From the NCBI RefSeq assembly GCF_023573145.1, contig NZ_CP097636.1:2108001-2172000 (forward strand): a stretch of 64,000 nt of DNA, written 5' to 3'. Numbering within the stretch: position 1 is the first letter of the stretch; the number at the start of each line of letters is the position of its first letter. The DNA comes from Aquincola tertiaricarbonis (GTDB lineage Bacteria > Pseudomonadota > Gammaproteobacteria > Burkholderiales > Burkholderiaceae_C). Both the position numbers and the translations under genes were made by a program. The notes below the pieces were generated by a model that saw nothing but the letters and a program-made list of their open reading frames with translations, ran no database searches and was not told the origin of the DNA. Positions 11,221-21,797 of this stretch are shown one piece after another.

Positions 11221-12702
11221 TCAGCGCCGGATCATCTTCACCAGCCGCGGCAGCACCAGCACCGCGACGATGCAGGCCAGCAGCGTGGCCGACATCGGCC
11301 GCTCCCACAGGATGCTCCACTTGCCTTCGCCGATGGACAGCGCATTGCGCAGCTGCGCCTCGGCCAGCGGGCCCAGGATCATGCCGATGACCACCGGCGC
11401 CGCCGGGAAGTCGAAGCGCCGCAGCACCAGGCCCAGCAGGCCCACGCCATACAGCAGGAACAGGTCGAAGGCCGACTGCCGCATGCCGTACACGCCCACG
11501 GTCGCGAAGATCAGGATGCCGGCATACAGCTGCGCCTTGGGCACCTTCAGCAGCTTGACCCACAGCCCCACCATCGGCAGGTTGAGCACCAGCAGCATCA
11601 CGTTGCCGATGTACAGCGAGGCGATCAGCGCCCATACCAGCGTGGCATTGGTGTCCAGCAGCTGCGGCCCGGGCTGGATGCCGTAGTTCTGGAACGCACC
11701 CAGCAGGATGGCCGCGGTGTTGGAGGTGGGAATGCCCAGCGTCAGCAGCGGAATCAGCGTGGCCGTGATGGCCGCGTTGTTGGCCGCCTCGGGGCCGGCC
11801 ACGCCTTCGATGGCGCCGGTGGTGCCGAACTCTTCCTTGTGCTTGGAGAACTTCTTCTCGGTCGCGTAGCTGAGGAAGGTCGGGATCTCGCTGCCGCCCG
11901 CCGGGATGGTGCCGAACGGAATGCCGATGAAGGTCGCCCGCAGCCAGGCCGGGATGGAGCGCTTCCATTCCAGCTTGGTCATGTGCACCTTGGTCAGCTT
12001 GTTCTGCGTCTCCACCACGCGGCCTTCGAACAGCACCACGTGCAGCGCCTCGGCCACCGCGAACAGGCCCACAGCGATCAGCACCACCTCCATGCCGTCC
12101 ATCAGCTCGGGCACGCCCAGCGTGTAGCGCGCCTGGCCGGTGATCTGGTCGATGCCGATCAGGCCCAGCGCCAGGCCGATGAACAGCGAGGTGAAGCCAC
12201 GCAGCGTGCTCTTGCCCAGCACCGAGGTGACGGTGGCAAAGGCCAGCACCATCAGCATGAAGTACTCGGGCGGGCCCAGCAGCACCGCATACTTGGCCAC
12301 CACCGGCGCCGCGATGGTGACCACCACGGTGGCGATGGTGCCGGCCACGAAAGAGCCGATGGCCGCCGTGGCCAGCGCAGCGCCCGCGCGGCCGTTCTTG
12401 GCCATCTTGTTGCCCTCCATCGCGGTGACCATGGAGGCCGCCTCGCCCGGGGTGTTGAGCAGGATGGAGGTGGTGGAGCCGCCGTACATCGCACCGTAGT
12501 AGATGCCGGCGAAGAAGATCATCGAGCCGGTGGGCTCGACCTGCAGCGTGATGGGCAGCAGCATGGCCACCGCGGTGGCCGGGCCGATGCCCGGCAGCAC
12601 GCCGATGGCGGTGCCGATGGTGCAACCCAGCAGCGCCCACAGCAGGTTGATCGGGGTGCCCGCGGTGGCAAACCCCTGAAGCAGTTGATTCCAGACGTCC
12701 AT
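11221..12702 (-). CDS. tctA: Tripartite tricarboxylate transporter, large permease subunit TctA
   Basis: Large membrane subunit of a TTT-family secondary carrier, 493 residues, with about 10-12 hydrophobic segments. Family features include the N-terminal [27 protein letters not shown] and the motif [17 protein letters not shown], followed by GPEAANNAA. The start is taken at ATG 12702 (MDVWNQLL); the frame is open further upstream but that stretch overlaps tctB and is not family-like. It is the last gene of tctC-tctB-tctA, 10 bp after tctB. It works with the small subunit TctB and the periplasmic binder TctC. The substrate is unproven; citrate or another carboxylate is typical. Confidence 0.95.
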   Translation of the reverse strand: MDVWNQLLQGFATAGTPINLLWALLGCTIGTAIGVLPGIGPATAVAMLLPITLQVEPTGSMIFFAGIYYGAMYGGSTTSILLNTPGEAASMVTAMEGNKMAKNGRAGAALATAAIGSFVAGTIATVVVTIAAPVVAKYAVLLGPPEYFMLMVLAFATVTSVLGKSTLRGFTSLFIGLALGLIGIDQITGQARYTLGVPELMDGMEVVLIAVGLFAVAEALHVVLFEGRVVETQNKLTKVHMTKLEWKRSIPAWLRATFIGIPFGTIPAGGSEIPTFLSYATEKKFSKHKEEFGTTGAIEGVAGPEAANNAAITATLIPLLTLGIPTSNTAAILLGAFQNYGIQPGPQLLDTNATLVWALIASLYIGNVMLLVLNLPMVGLWVKLLKVPKAQLYAGILIFATVGVYGMRQSAFDLFLLYGVGLLGLVLRRFDFPAAPVVIGMILGPLAEAQLRNALSIGEGKWSILWERPMSATLLACIVAVLVLPRLVKMIRR

Positions 12703-12712
12703 GGGGTGCCGT

Positions 12713-13225
12713 TCAGATCCAGCCGGAGGCCGTGAGGCCGGGAAGGTTGATGGCCAGCAGCTTGGTGAACAGCCAATACACCGGGGCCGCGATGACGAGG
12801 CCCACCAGCAGGTCACGCACCAGCGTGGCCGGCCGCAGGTCGGGGTGACCCTGCGAGGCGCGGTAACCGCGGGTGGCCAGCACGAAGCACAGCGCGCAGC
12901 TGAGGATGAAGCCCAGCGTGGTGATCAGCGCGGCATTGAGCAGGATGCCGGCCGACACCGCGGCAAAGCCGATCCAGCACGGCTTGCCGTCGCCTTCCAC
13001 CTCCGGCGCGGGGCCGTCGTCTTCCATGTTGCGGAAGCCGCCGGTCAGCGCCTCCCACAGCAACCACAGGCCGCAGACGGCCAGCGCGGCGGCCACCACC
13101 CAGGGCACGAAGTTGGGGCCAATGCCGGCGTAGCCGGCCTCGGAGCTGATGTCGCGGGCACCGGCCGCAAGCAGTCCTGCGACCGCCAGCGTGCCGACGG
13201 CCACCAGTGTTTGGGAGCGCTGCAT
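12713..13225 (-). CDS. tctB: Tripartite tricarboxylate transporter, small permease subunit TctB
   Basis: A 170-residue membrane protein with about four hydrophobic segments (residues 6-22, 38-60, 88-125 and 140-165), the usual size and layout for TctB. Sequence conservation in this family is low, so the call rests on topology and on its position between tctC and tctA, with 8 and 10 bp gaps. Confidence 0.9.
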   Translation of the reverse strand: MQRSQTLVAVGTLAVAGLLAAGARDISSEAGYAGIGPNFVPWVVAAALAVCGLWLLWEALTGGFRNMEDDGPAPEVEGDGKPCWIGFAAVSAGILLNAALITTLGFILSCALCFVLATRGYRASQGHPDLRPATLVRDLLVGLVIAAPVYWLFTKLLAINLPGLTASGWI

Positions 13226-13233
13226 GGGGGCGG

Positions 13234-14193
13234 TCAGATCATCCCGGACTTGGCCATGATCGCCCGCAGCGAGGCGAATTCATCGTCCACGAACTTGTCG
13301 AAGGCCGGGCCGGTGAGCACGGCCGGCGTCCAGCCGTTGCGCTCGATCGCCTCGGCCCAGGACTTGTGCTTGGTCGCGGTGACGATGGCGTCGGTCAGCA
13401 CCTTGCGCTGCTCGGGCGTGATGCCGTTGGCACCGAACACGCCGCGCCAGTTGCCGATCACCACGTTGTAGCCCATCTCCTTCATGGTCGGGATGTCCTG
13501 GCCGGGCAGGCGCTTTTCCGAGGTGACGGCCACGGCGCGCATCTTGCCGGCCTTGATGTACTCGGCGAACTCGCTCAGGCCGCTGCCGCCCACCGACACA
13601 TTGCCCCCCAGGATGGCGGCGGTGGCCTCACCACCCCCCCGGAAGGCCACGTAGTTGATCTTGGCCGGGTCCACGCCCACGTCGCGCGCCAGCATCGCGG
13701 CGGCGATGTGCTCGGTGGAGCCACGCGAACCGCCGCCCCACTTCACGCTGCCGGGGTCCTTCTTCAGCTGCGCGACCACGTCTTCCATGGTCTTGAAGGG
13801 CGAGTTGGCCGGCAGCACGAACACGTTGTATTCGCTGGACAGGCGCGCGATCGGCGTGGCCTGCGACAGCTGCACCGGCGGCTTGCCAGTGATGATGCCG
13901 CCCAGCATCACCGCGCCCATCACCATCAGCGAGTTGCCGTCGCCCTTGGTGCTGTTGACGAACTGGGCCAGGCCGATGGTGCCGGCCGCGCCGCCCTTGT
14001 TCTCGTAGCTCACGGTGGCCGCGGCGCCGGAGTCGATCAGGGCCTTGCCCAGCGCACGGCCGGTGGTGTCCCAGCCGCCGCCCGGGTTGGCCGGGATCAT
14101 CATCTTCAGGTTGGACGCAGCCCAGGCCGACATCGGCAAGGCGCCGGAAGCGGCCAGGGCCGCCAGGGATTTCAGGAAGGTGTCGCGACGCAT
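13234..14193 (-). CDS. tctC: Periplasmic tricarboxylate-binding protein (Bug family)
   Basis: Extracytoplasmic solute receptor of 319 residues. The N-terminus (MRRDTFLKSLAALAASGALPMSAWAASN) is a signal peptide with a twin arginine; the RR-to-FLK spacing is one residue longer than the Tat consensus, so Sec or Tat export is open. Bug-family traits are MMIPANPGGGWDTTGRALG and YENKGGAAGTIGLAQF, which form the ligand-binding loops. The start is ATG 14193; the 27 codons upstream in the same frame are unlike a signal peptide. It is first in the tctCBA operon and divergent from tctD. Confidence 0.93.
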   Translation of the reverse strand: MRRDTFLKSLAALAASGALPMSAWAASNLKMMIPANPGGGWDTTGRALGKALIDSGAAATVSYENKGGAAGTIGLAQFVNSTKGDGNSLMVMGAVMLGGIITGKPPVQLSQATPIARLSSEYNVFVLPANSPFKTMEDVVAQLKKDPGSVKWGGGSRGSTEHIAAAMLARDVGVDPAKINYVAFRGGGEATAAILGGNVSVGGSGLSEFAEYIKAGKMRAVAVTSEKRLPGQDIPTMKEMGYNVVIGNWRGVFGANGITPEQRKVLTDAIVTATKHKSWAEAIERNGWTPAVLTGPAFDKFVDDEFASLRAIMAKSGMI

Positions 14194-14314
14194 GGTGTCT
14201 CCAGACGGAAGCGTTCTAGTGAAAATGCCGGGGCGATCTTCGCCAAGAAAGCTGTCAAACGGCTGTCCAACCACCTAGGGAAAGCGCTAGGCCCCCCGGC
14301 CCGGCTGCGCATGC
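14194..14314. promoter_or_regulatory. Divergent tctC / tctD promoter region
   Basis: This 121-bp intergenic region must carry promoters for both directions. On the minus strand TTTGACAGC (within 14250-14260) and TAGAAC (14214-14219) are seen, but their spacing is too long for a single sigma-70 promoter. In related tct systems the response regulator TctD acts on such a region; no repeat was clear enough to name as its operator. Confidence 0.45.
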
Positions 14315-14977
14315 ATGAAGCTGCTGCTCATCGAAGACAACCCCACCATGCAGACCACGCTGCAGCGCTCGTTCCAGCGCCGCGGCTTCCAGGTGGTGGT
14401 GTGCGGCGAAGGGGGCCGCGCCCTCGACCGCTGGGCTGCCAGCGTGCCCGACGTGGTGCTGCTGGACCTGAGCCTGCCCGACGTGGACGGGCTGGACGTG
14501 CTGGCCCAGGCCCGCCAGCGCGGCTACACCACGCCGGTGCTCATCCTCACCGCCCGCAGCACCGTGGGCGACCGGGTGCTGGGCCTGAACACCGGTGCCG
14601 ACGACTACCTGGCCAAGCCCTTCGACCTGGACGAGCTGGAAGCCCGGGTGCAAGCCCTGGCCCGCCGTGCCGGCAAGGCCATGGCGCCGGCACCCGAGTT
14701 CTGCGGCCTGCGGGTGGACGCGGCCAGCGGCGCCATCTACCACCTGGGCCAGCCGATGGACCTGTCGCCGCGCGAGGCGGCGCTGCTGCGCGGCCTGCTG
14801 GCCCAACCCGGCCAGGCGGTGGCCCGCGAGCGGCTGTTCGAGCTGGTGTTCCCGGGCGATGCCAGCGCGCAGGCCGAGGCCATCGAGGTGGTGGTGTACC
14901 GGCTGCGCAAGCGCCTGGCCGGCACCGGCGCCCAGCTGGTCACGCTGCGCGGCCTGGGCTACCTGCTCAAGGGATGA
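14315..14977 (+). CDS. tctD: OmpR-family response regulator TctD
   Basis: A 220-residue response regulator. The receiver domain has the acidic pocket (IEDN), phospho-acceptor D51 in VVLLDLSLPDVDG, and K in LAKPFDLDEL. The C-terminal winged helix shows LSPREAALLRGLLAQPG and VVVYRLRKRL. It overlaps tctE by 4 bp and is divergent from tctCBA, so it very probably controls that uptake operon with TctE as its kinase. This follows the known TctDE/TctCBA arrangement in enterobacteria and pseudomonads. Confidence 0.94.
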   Translation: MKLLLIEDNPTMQTTLQRSFQRRGFQVVVCGEGGRALDRWAASVPDVVLLDLSLPDVDGLDVLAQARQRGYTTPVLILTARSTVGDRVLGLNTGADDYLAKPFDLDELEARVQALARRAGKAMAPAPEFCGLRVDAASGAIYHLGQPMDLSPREAALLRGLLAQPGQAVARERLFELVFPGDASAQAEAIEVVVYRLRKRLAGTGAQLVTLRGLGYLLKG

Positions 14978-16422
14978 AGCCGCCCCTCCTGATGCGGCTG
15001 CGCCGGCGGCTGGCGCGGCTGTCGGTGCGCAGCCGGCTGCTGTGGGGCCTGCTGCTGCCCATGCTGGCGGTGGTGGCGCTGAACACCGCCAGCTTGTATA
15101 GACAAGCCTTGCGCTCGGCCAACACCGCCTACGACCGCACGCTGCTGGCCTCGGCCAAGTCCCTGGGCGAGCTGCTGGCGGTGGAACGCGTGGCCGGCCG
15201 CCAGCGCGTCACCACCTCGGTGCCCTACTCCGCGCTGGAAGCCTTCGAGTCCGACAACCGCAGCCGCATCTTCTACAAGGTGCTGGGCTTCGACGGCGAG
15301 CTGGTGGCCGGCTACGCCGACCTGCCCGACTGGCGCGGCCAGCTGCCGCCCAAGGGGCCCTACGCGGCCCTGGTGGACTTCTACGACGACTTCTACCTGG
15401 ACCAGCCGGTGCGGGTGGCGGTGCTGCTGCAGCCGGTGGCCAGCGCGGCGGGCATGGGCACGGCCACCATCCTGGTGGCCGAGACGCTGGAGCTGCGCCA
15501 GACGCTGGCGCGCCAGATCCTGGTGGACACGGTGTGGCGCCAGGCGGCGCTGCTGGCGGTGCTGGCGCTGGTGGTGGTGCTGGTGGTGCAAAGCGCCACC
15601 CGCCCGGTGCGCGAGCTGAGCGCGCTGCTGCGCCAGCGCCGCGAAGGCGACCTGACGCCGGTGGAGGCGCAGGGCGCGCCGCAGGAGCTGCGGCCGCTGA
15701 TGGAAGCCACCAACGAGGTGATGCAGCGCCTGCAGCACCTGCTGGACCACCAGAAACGCTTCGTGCGCGATGCCTCGCACCAGCTGCGCACGCCGCTGGC
15801 GGTGCTGAAGGCGCAGGTGCAGTCGGCCCAGCGCGGCGACGTGCCGCCGGCGCAGGCGCTGCAGGAGATCGCCACCACCGTGGAGGGCGCCACCGACCTG
15901 GCCAACCAGATGCTGGCCCTGGCCAAGCTGGAGCAGCTGCGCCAGCAGGGCGCACCGGCCGCTGAAGACTGGGCGCCCATCGTGCGCCAGGTGGCGCTGG
16001 ACATCGCGCCGCTGTCGGCCGACCGCGGGCTCGATTTTTCGCTGGACACGGTGCCGGCCCGGGTCTGCGCCCATCCCTGGGCGCTGCGTGAACTCACCCG
16101 CAACCTGCTGCACAACGCCATCAAGCACGGCCCGCCGGGCAGCGCGCTGCAGGTGCGGCTGGCAGTGGACGGCGGCGAGGCCGTGCTGACGGTGAGCGAC
16201 GAAGGACCGGGCATCGGCGAGCCGCTGCGCCGCCGGCTGTTCCAGCCCTTCAGCGCCGGCGAGCCAGGCAGCGGCTCGGGCCTCGGGCTCGCCATTTGCC
16301 GCGAAATCGTCGAGCCGCTGGGCGGCCGCATCGCGCTGGACAACCGGCCCGGCCCACAAGGGGTGCAGGGGCTGGACGCGGTGGTGCGGCTGCCGCTCGC
16401 GGACAATGCCGGCCGCCCATGA
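14974..16422 (+). CDS. tctE: Sensor histidine kinase TctE
   Basis: A 482-residue membrane sensor kinase. TM1 lies near residues 20-42 and TM2 near 185-207, enclosing a periplasmic domain of about 140 residues of the 2CSK-N type. HisKA carries RDASHQLRTPLAV with phospho-accepting H269. The ATPase domain has NLLHNAIKHG, DEGPGIGE and GSGLGLAIC. The start ATG overlaps the tctD stop (ATGA), indicating translational coupling. The frame is open for about 590 codons upstream, but that part is antisense to tctC and out of frame with tctD. Its partner is TctD. Confidence 0.94.
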   Translation: MKPPLLMRLRRRLARLSVRSRLLWGLLLPMLAVVALNTASLYRQALRSANTAYDRTLLASAKSLGELLAVERVAGRQRVTTSVPYSALEAFESDNRSRIFYKVLGFDGELVAGYADLPDWRGQLPPKGPYAALVDFYDDFYLDQPVRVAVLLQPVASAAGMGTATILVAETLELRQTLARQILVDTVWRQAALLAVLALVVVLVVQSATRPVRELSALLRQRREGDLTPVEAQGAPQELRPLMEATNEVMQRLQHLLDHQKRFVRDASHQLRTPLAVLKAQVQSAQRGDVPPAQALQEIATTVEGATDLANQMLALAKLEQLRQQGAPAAEDWAPIVRQVALDIAPLSADRGLDFSLDTVPARVCAHPWALRELTRNLLHNAIKHGPPGSALQVRLAVDGGEAVLTVSDEGPGIGEPLRRRLFQPFSAGEPGSGSGLGLAICREIVEPLGGRIALDNRPGPQGVQGLDAVVRLPLADNAGRP

Positions 16423-16871
16423 CGAGCAAACCCAAAAACGACGACAGCGAGCGCGACGGCCCCCGCCTGGACAAATGGCTGTGGGCCGCGCGCTTTTTCA
16501 AGACCCGCTCCCTGGCGGCCGACGAGATCGGCAAGGGCCGGGTGAGCGTGAACGAGCAGGTGGCCAAGGCCTCGCGCGAGCTGCGCGTGGGCGACCAGGT
16601 GCAGTTCCGCCAGGGTCCGGTGCAGCGCACCGTGCGGGTGCTGGGCCTGAGCCACGTGCGCGGTCCGGCGCCGGTGGCCCAGGCGCTGTACGAAGAAACG
16701 CCCGAAAGCATCGCGCGCCGCGAACTGATGGCCCAGCAGCGGCGCCAGGGCGTGGAGCCGGCCGCCAGCATCGAGCAGGGCCGCCCCACCAAGCGCGACC
16801 GCCGCACCCTGACCGATTGGCAGCGCTGGAGCGCGTCGGTGGACGATGCGGTCGGCGACGAAGATTCCTGA
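16419..16871 (+). CDS. hslR: S4-domain RNA-binding protein, Hsp15-like
   Basis: A 150-residue basic protein with an S4 RNA-binding domain near the N-terminus ([22 protein letters not shown], about 13-75) and a charged C-terminal tail (TKRDRRTL). This matches Hsp15/HslR, which in E. coli binds 50S subunits carrying a stalled nascent chain. The start overlaps tctE (ATGA). GACAAT at 16402-16407 could serve as a -10 for separate transcription. The gene lies just upstream of the sigma-32-type promoter of grpE, in line with a heat-shock role. Confidence 0.88.
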   Translation: MTSKPKNDDSERDGPRLDKWLWAARFFKTRSLAADEIGKGRVSVNEQVAKASRELRVGDQVQFRQGPVQRTVRVLGLSHVRGPAPVAQALYEETPESIARRELMAQQRRQGVEPAASIEQGRPTKRDRRTLTDWQRWSASVDDAVGDEDS

Positions 16872-16905
16872 CCGATTTTCATCAACCTTGCTGCGTGCAG
16901 GCCCT

Positions 16906-16931
16906 CTTGAAACCGGGCAATCGCTCCCCAA
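16906..16931 (+). promoter_or_regulatory. Sigma-32 (heat-shock) promoter of grpE
   Basis: The -35 CTTGAAA (16906-16912) is followed by a 13-base spacer and the -10-like CCCCAA (16926-16931). The RpoH consensus is CTTGAAA, 11-16 bases, CCCCAT. The predicted start is near 16938-16940, giving a leader of about 27 nt before the grpE ATG. Confidence 0.8.
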
Positions 16932-16965
16932 GTCCCTCGCAGCTCCCTCTTTGCTTGAAACAACG

Positions 16966-17556
16966 ATGACGTCGAACGACCCTTCCCAACCCGGTTTCAA
17001 CGCCGCCGGCCAGCCGGCCGACGCCACCGCACCCGGCACCACCGCCGCCCCGGAGGCGGCTGCCCCGGCACCTGCGCCTGCGCCGGAAGCGGCTGCGCCC
17101 TCGGCCGAGGCCCGCCTGGCCGAGCTGGAAGCCAAGCATGCGGAGGTGGCCGACGCCTACCTGCGCTCCAAGGCCGAGGCGGAGAACACCCGCCGCCGCG
17201 CCGAGGAAGAAGTGGCCAAGGCCCGCAAGTTCGCGGTGGAAGGTTTTGCCGAGTCGCTGCTGCCGGTCAAGGACAGCCTGGAAGCGGCCATCGCCATCCA
17301 GAACGCCACCACCCAGCAAATGCTGGAAGGCGTGCACGCCACGCTGCGCCAGCTGACGCAGGCGCTGGAGCGCAACAAGGTGGTCGAGATCACGCCGCCG
17401 GCCGGCACCAAGTTCGACCCCCACCAGCACCAGGCCATCAGCGTGGTGCCGGCGGACCAGGAAGCCAACACGGTGGTCGCCGTGCTGCAAAAGGGTTATC
17501 TCATCGCCGAGCGCGTGCTGCGCCCGGCGCTGGTGACGGTGTCGGCGCCGAAATAA
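16966..17556 (+). CDS. grpE: Nucleotide exchange factor GrpE
   Basis: A 196-residue co-chaperone that releases ADP from DnaK. The first 45 residues are Ala/Pro-rich and variable. The long helix follows ([41 protein letters not shown] region), then the head domain with [24 protein letters not shown] and [18 protein letters not shown], the conserved C-terminal signature. The ATG at 16966 is the start that leaves room for the heat-shock promoter; an earlier in-frame start would include it. Confidence 0.96.
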   Translation: MTSNDPSQPGFNAAGQPADATAPGTTAAPEAAAPAPAPAPEAAAPSAEARLAELEAKHAEVADAYLRSKAEAENTRRRAEEEVAKARKFAVEGFAESLLPVKDSLEAAIAIQNATTQQMLEGVHATLRQLTQALERNKVVEITPPAGTKFDPHQHQAISVVPADQEANTVVAVLQKGYLIAERVLRPALVTVSAPK

Positions 17557-17560
17557 AGCC

Positions 17561-17587
17561 CTTGAAAAACAGCCGGGTTATCCACAA
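17561..17587 (+). promoter_or_regulatory. Sigma-32-type promoter of dnaK
   Basis: CTTGAAA (17561-17567), a 14-base spacer, then CCACAA (17582-17587), which matches four of six bases of CCCCAT. It starts four bases after the grpE stop. A perfect DnaA box overlaps its -10 part. dnaK may thus be transcribed both from grpE and from its own heat-shock start. Confidence 0.68.
17578..17586 (+). promoter_or_regulatory. DnaA box (perfect 9-mer) at the dnaK promoter
   Basis: TTATCCACA is the exact consensus DnaA box, here overlapping the -10 part of the dnaK heat-shock promoter. It stands alone, with no cluster nearby, so it is not an origin. About one such 9-mer or fewer is expected by chance in a window this size. 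Confidence 0.45.
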
Positions 17588-17629
17588 CTCGGACCCAAGC
17601 AGATTTTTTGAGATTCAGGAGAACAGAAC

Positions 17630-19573
<1,944 letters not shown>

Positions 19574-19724
19574 CGTGCTGAACGACGGCGGCGGCCCTGC
19601 CCGGTCCGCCCCCGACGTTCCTTGACTGCGCCGCGTCCGGGCGCGGGGTTGGCGTGAAACATGCCTCCCCGCCCCGGCGCGGCTTACTCGCTTGATTGAG
19701 CCCGTTTTTTGATGGCAACCCTCA
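19574..19724 (+). other. dnaK-dnaJ gap with GC hairpin and in-phase decoy start
   Basis: This 151-bp gap has a GC-rich inverted repeat (CCGCG...CGCGG near 19632-19648) without a T-run, so it may be an RNA structure or attenuator. Just before dnaJ, ATG at 19712 opens a 7-codon frame (MATLNGN) that ends with TAA at 19733-19735, overlapping the dnaJ start in another frame. No clear heat-shock promoter is seen here, so dnaJ is probably read from the dnaK transcript. Confidence 0.45.
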
Positions 19725-20879
19725 ATGGCAACTAAGCGCGACTACTACGACGTGCTCGGTGTTCCCAAGAACGCCGATGACGACGTCATCAAGAAGGCCT
19801 ACCGCAAGCTGGCCATGAAGTACCACCCCGACCGCAACCAGGGGGAGGACGCTAAGAAGGCCGAGGAGAAGTTCAAGGAGGCCAAGGAGGCCTACGAGAT
19901 GCTCTCCGACGCGCAGAAGCGCGCGGCCTACGACCAGTACGGCCATGCGGGCGTCGATCCGAACATGGGCATGGGCCGCGGCGGCCCGGGCCAGGAAGGT
20001 TTCGGCGGCTTCGCCGAAGCCTTCGGCGACATCTTCGGCGACCTCTTCGGCGCCCAGGGTGGCGGCGGCCAGCGTCGGGGCGGCGGCCAGCAGGTCTATC
20101 GCGGCAGCGACCTGTCGTACGCGATGGAAATCACGCTGGAAGAAGCGGCCAACGGCAAGGAAACGCAGATCCGCATTCCCACCTGGGACACCTGCGAGAC
20201 CTGCAAGGGCTCGGGCGCCAAGCCCGGCACCAGCCCCAAGACCTGCACCAGCTGCAACGGCAGCGGCACGGTGCACCTGCGCCAGGGCTTCTTCAGCATC
20301 CAGCAGACCTGCCCGCACTGCCACGGCAGCGGCAAGATCATCCCCGAGCCCTGCACCACCTGCAACGGCGCCGGCAAGATCAAGCGCCAGAAGACGCTGG
20401 AGGTGAAGATCCCTGCCGGCATCAACGAAGGCATGCGCATCCGCTCGGCCGGCAACGGCGAGCCCGGCACCAACGGCGGCCCGCCCGGCGACCTGTACAT
20501 CGAGATCCGGATCAAGCAGCACGAGATCTTCGAGCGCGACGGCGACGACCTGCACTGCTCCGTGCCCATCGGCCTGGCCACTGCGGCGCTGGGCGGCAGC
20601 ATCGAGGTGCCCACGCTGGGCGGCAAGGCCGAGATCGAGCTGCCCGAAGGCACGCAGCACGGCAAGACCTTCCGCCTGCGCGGCAAGGGCATCAAGGGCA
20701 TCCGCAGCAGCTACCCGGGCGACCTGTACTGCCACATCGCGGTGGAAACGCCGGTCAAGCTCACCGAGCACCAGCGCAAGCTGCTCAAGGAGCTGGACGA
20801 GTCCTTCAAGAAGGGCGGCGACAAGCACTCGCCCAACGCCAAGAGCTGGACCGACCGGGTCAAGGACCTGTTCAAGTAA
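19725..20879 (+). CDS. dnaJ: Chaperone DnaJ (Hsp40)
   Basis: Type I J-protein, 384 residues, which delivers clients to DnaK and stimulates its ATPase. The J domain (5-70) carries the HPD motif in KYHPDRNQ. A Gly/Phe-rich stretch follows (about 75-125). Four CxxCxGxG zinc repeats are seen: [24 protein letters not shown] and CTTCNGAG. The C-terminal substrate-binding domains are complete. The start at 19725 gives the family N-terminus [13 protein letters not shown]; the ATG at 19712 is in another frame. Confidence 0.98.
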   Translation: MATKRDYYDVLGVPKNADDDVIKKAYRKLAMKYHPDRNQGEDAKKAEEKFKEAKEAYEMLSDAQKRAAYDQYGHAGVDPNMGMGRGGPGQEGFGGFAEAFGDIFGDLFGAQGGGGQRRGGGQQVYRGSDLSYAMEITLEEAANGKETQIRIPTWDTCETCKGSGAKPGTSPKTCTSCNGSGTVHLRQGFFSIQQTCPHCHGSGKIIPEPCTTCNGAGKIKRQKTLEVKIPAGINEGMRIRSAGNGEPGTNGGPPGDLYIEIRIKQHEIFERDGDDLHCSVPIGLATAALGGSIEVPTLGGKAEIELPEGTQHGKTFRLRGKGIKGIRSSYPGDLYCHIAVETPVKLTEHQRKLLKELDESFKKGGDKHSPNAKSWTDRVKDLFK

Positions 20880-20904
20880 GGCCGACGATCTGGGGATGCC
20901 GCCC

Positions 20905-20975
20905 GCCCGGGGCGGGCATGCCACTGCTATAAGCCGGTGCAGCGCCGAGCTGCATCCGGCGCGCAGGGGTCATGC
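20905..20975 (+). promoter_or_regulatory. Candidate promoter of the GH19 gene
   Basis: A GC hairpin (GCCCGCC / GGCGGGC, 20901-20917, no T-run) follows dnaJ. TGCTATAAG at 20925-20933 then resembles an extended -10 (TGnTATAAT, one mismatch). No clear -35 was found. AGGGG before the ATG can serve as ribosome binding site. Confidence 0.4.
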
Positions 20976-21779
20976 ATGGCGATGCTCCAGATCGGTGACA
21001 GCGGACCGGCGGTCCGCAAGCTGCAGCAGGCGCTGCTGGCAGCGGGCTTCAATCCCGGCAAGGCCGACGGTGACTTCGGCGCCGGCACCGAAGCCGCGGT
21101 GATGGCCTTCCAGCACAGCGCCGGCCTGCTGCACGACGGCATCGCCGGCCCCCGCACCTTGCGGGCGCTGGGTTTGGCCCGCAGCGACAAGCTGCCCTCG
21201 GCGGTCGACCGCTTCTCGGTGCAGGTGGTGGCGCAGATGTTCCCGCAGACGCCGCTGGCGCCCATCCGCGAGCACCTGCCGCCGGTGCTCCATGCCATGA
21301 AGGCCGCCGGCCTGGCCGACCGCGTGATGCTGCTGGCCGCGCTGGCCACCATTCGGGCCGAGACCGCGGGCTTCCTGCCCATCGACGAAGGCCCGTCGCG
21401 CTTCAACACCTCGCCACGCGGCCACCCCTTCGACCTGTACGACCGCCGCGCCGACCTGGGCAACCATGGTGAGCCGGACGGCGCCCGCTACAAGGGCCGC
21501 GGCTTCGTGCAGCTGACGGGCCGCCACAACTACACCGTGTATGCCGAACGCCTGCAGCAACCGCTGGTGGAGCAGCCCGAACTGGCCAACACGCCCGACG
21601 TGGCCGCCGCGGTGCTGGCGGCCTTCTTGAAGGACCGTGAGCTGCAGATCAAGTCGTCGTTGATGGAAGGCGACCTGCGGGCGGCGCGCCGCGCCGTCAA
21701 CGGCGGCAGCCATGGCCTGGAGGCCTTTGCGGAGGCCTACCGTGTGGGCGACATGCTCACCGACGACGAGGACCTTTGA
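20976..21779 (+). CDS. Peptidoglycan-binding GH19-type lytic enzyme (endolysin/chitinase-like)
   Basis: A 267-residue protein of two parts. Residues about 3-64 form a PG_binding_1 domain (GDSGPAVRKLQQAL ... DGIAGPRTLRALG). Residues about 85-240 resemble glycoside hydrolase family 19, including the catalytic Glu in RAETAGF (E129) and the substrate-cleft motif YKGRGFVQLTGRHNY. No signal peptide or membrane anchor is seen, as in phage-type endolysins, but no other phage gene is near. It may cut peptidoglycan (muramidase-like) rather than chitin. It lies 97 bp after dnaJ on the same strand and converges on the radical SAM gene. Confidence 0.8.
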   Translation: MAMLQIGDSGPAVRKLQQALLAAGFNPGKADGDFGAGTEAAVMAFQHSAGLLHDGIAGPRTLRALGLARSDKLPSAVDRFSVQVVAQMFPQTPLAPIREHLPPVLHAMKAAGLADRVMLLAALATIRAETAGFLPIDEGPSRFNTSPRGHPFDLYDRRADLGNHGEPDGARYKGRGFVQLTGRHNYTVYAERLQQPLVEQPELANTPDVAAAVLAAFLKDRELQIKSSLMEGDLRAARRAVNGGSHGLEAFAEAYRVGDMLTDDEDL

Positions 21780-21797
21780 GCTGGGACGAGCCCGCTT

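Noticed and set aside
13207..14973. Upstream extension of the tctE frame by about 590 codons
   Set aside because: It is antisense to tctC and out of frame with tctD. The kinase's own start at 14974 overlaps the tctD stop in the usual way.
17578..17586. DnaA box as part of a replication origin
   Set aside because: Only one exact box, no AT-rich unwinding element, and dnaA, dnaN and gyrB are not nearby.
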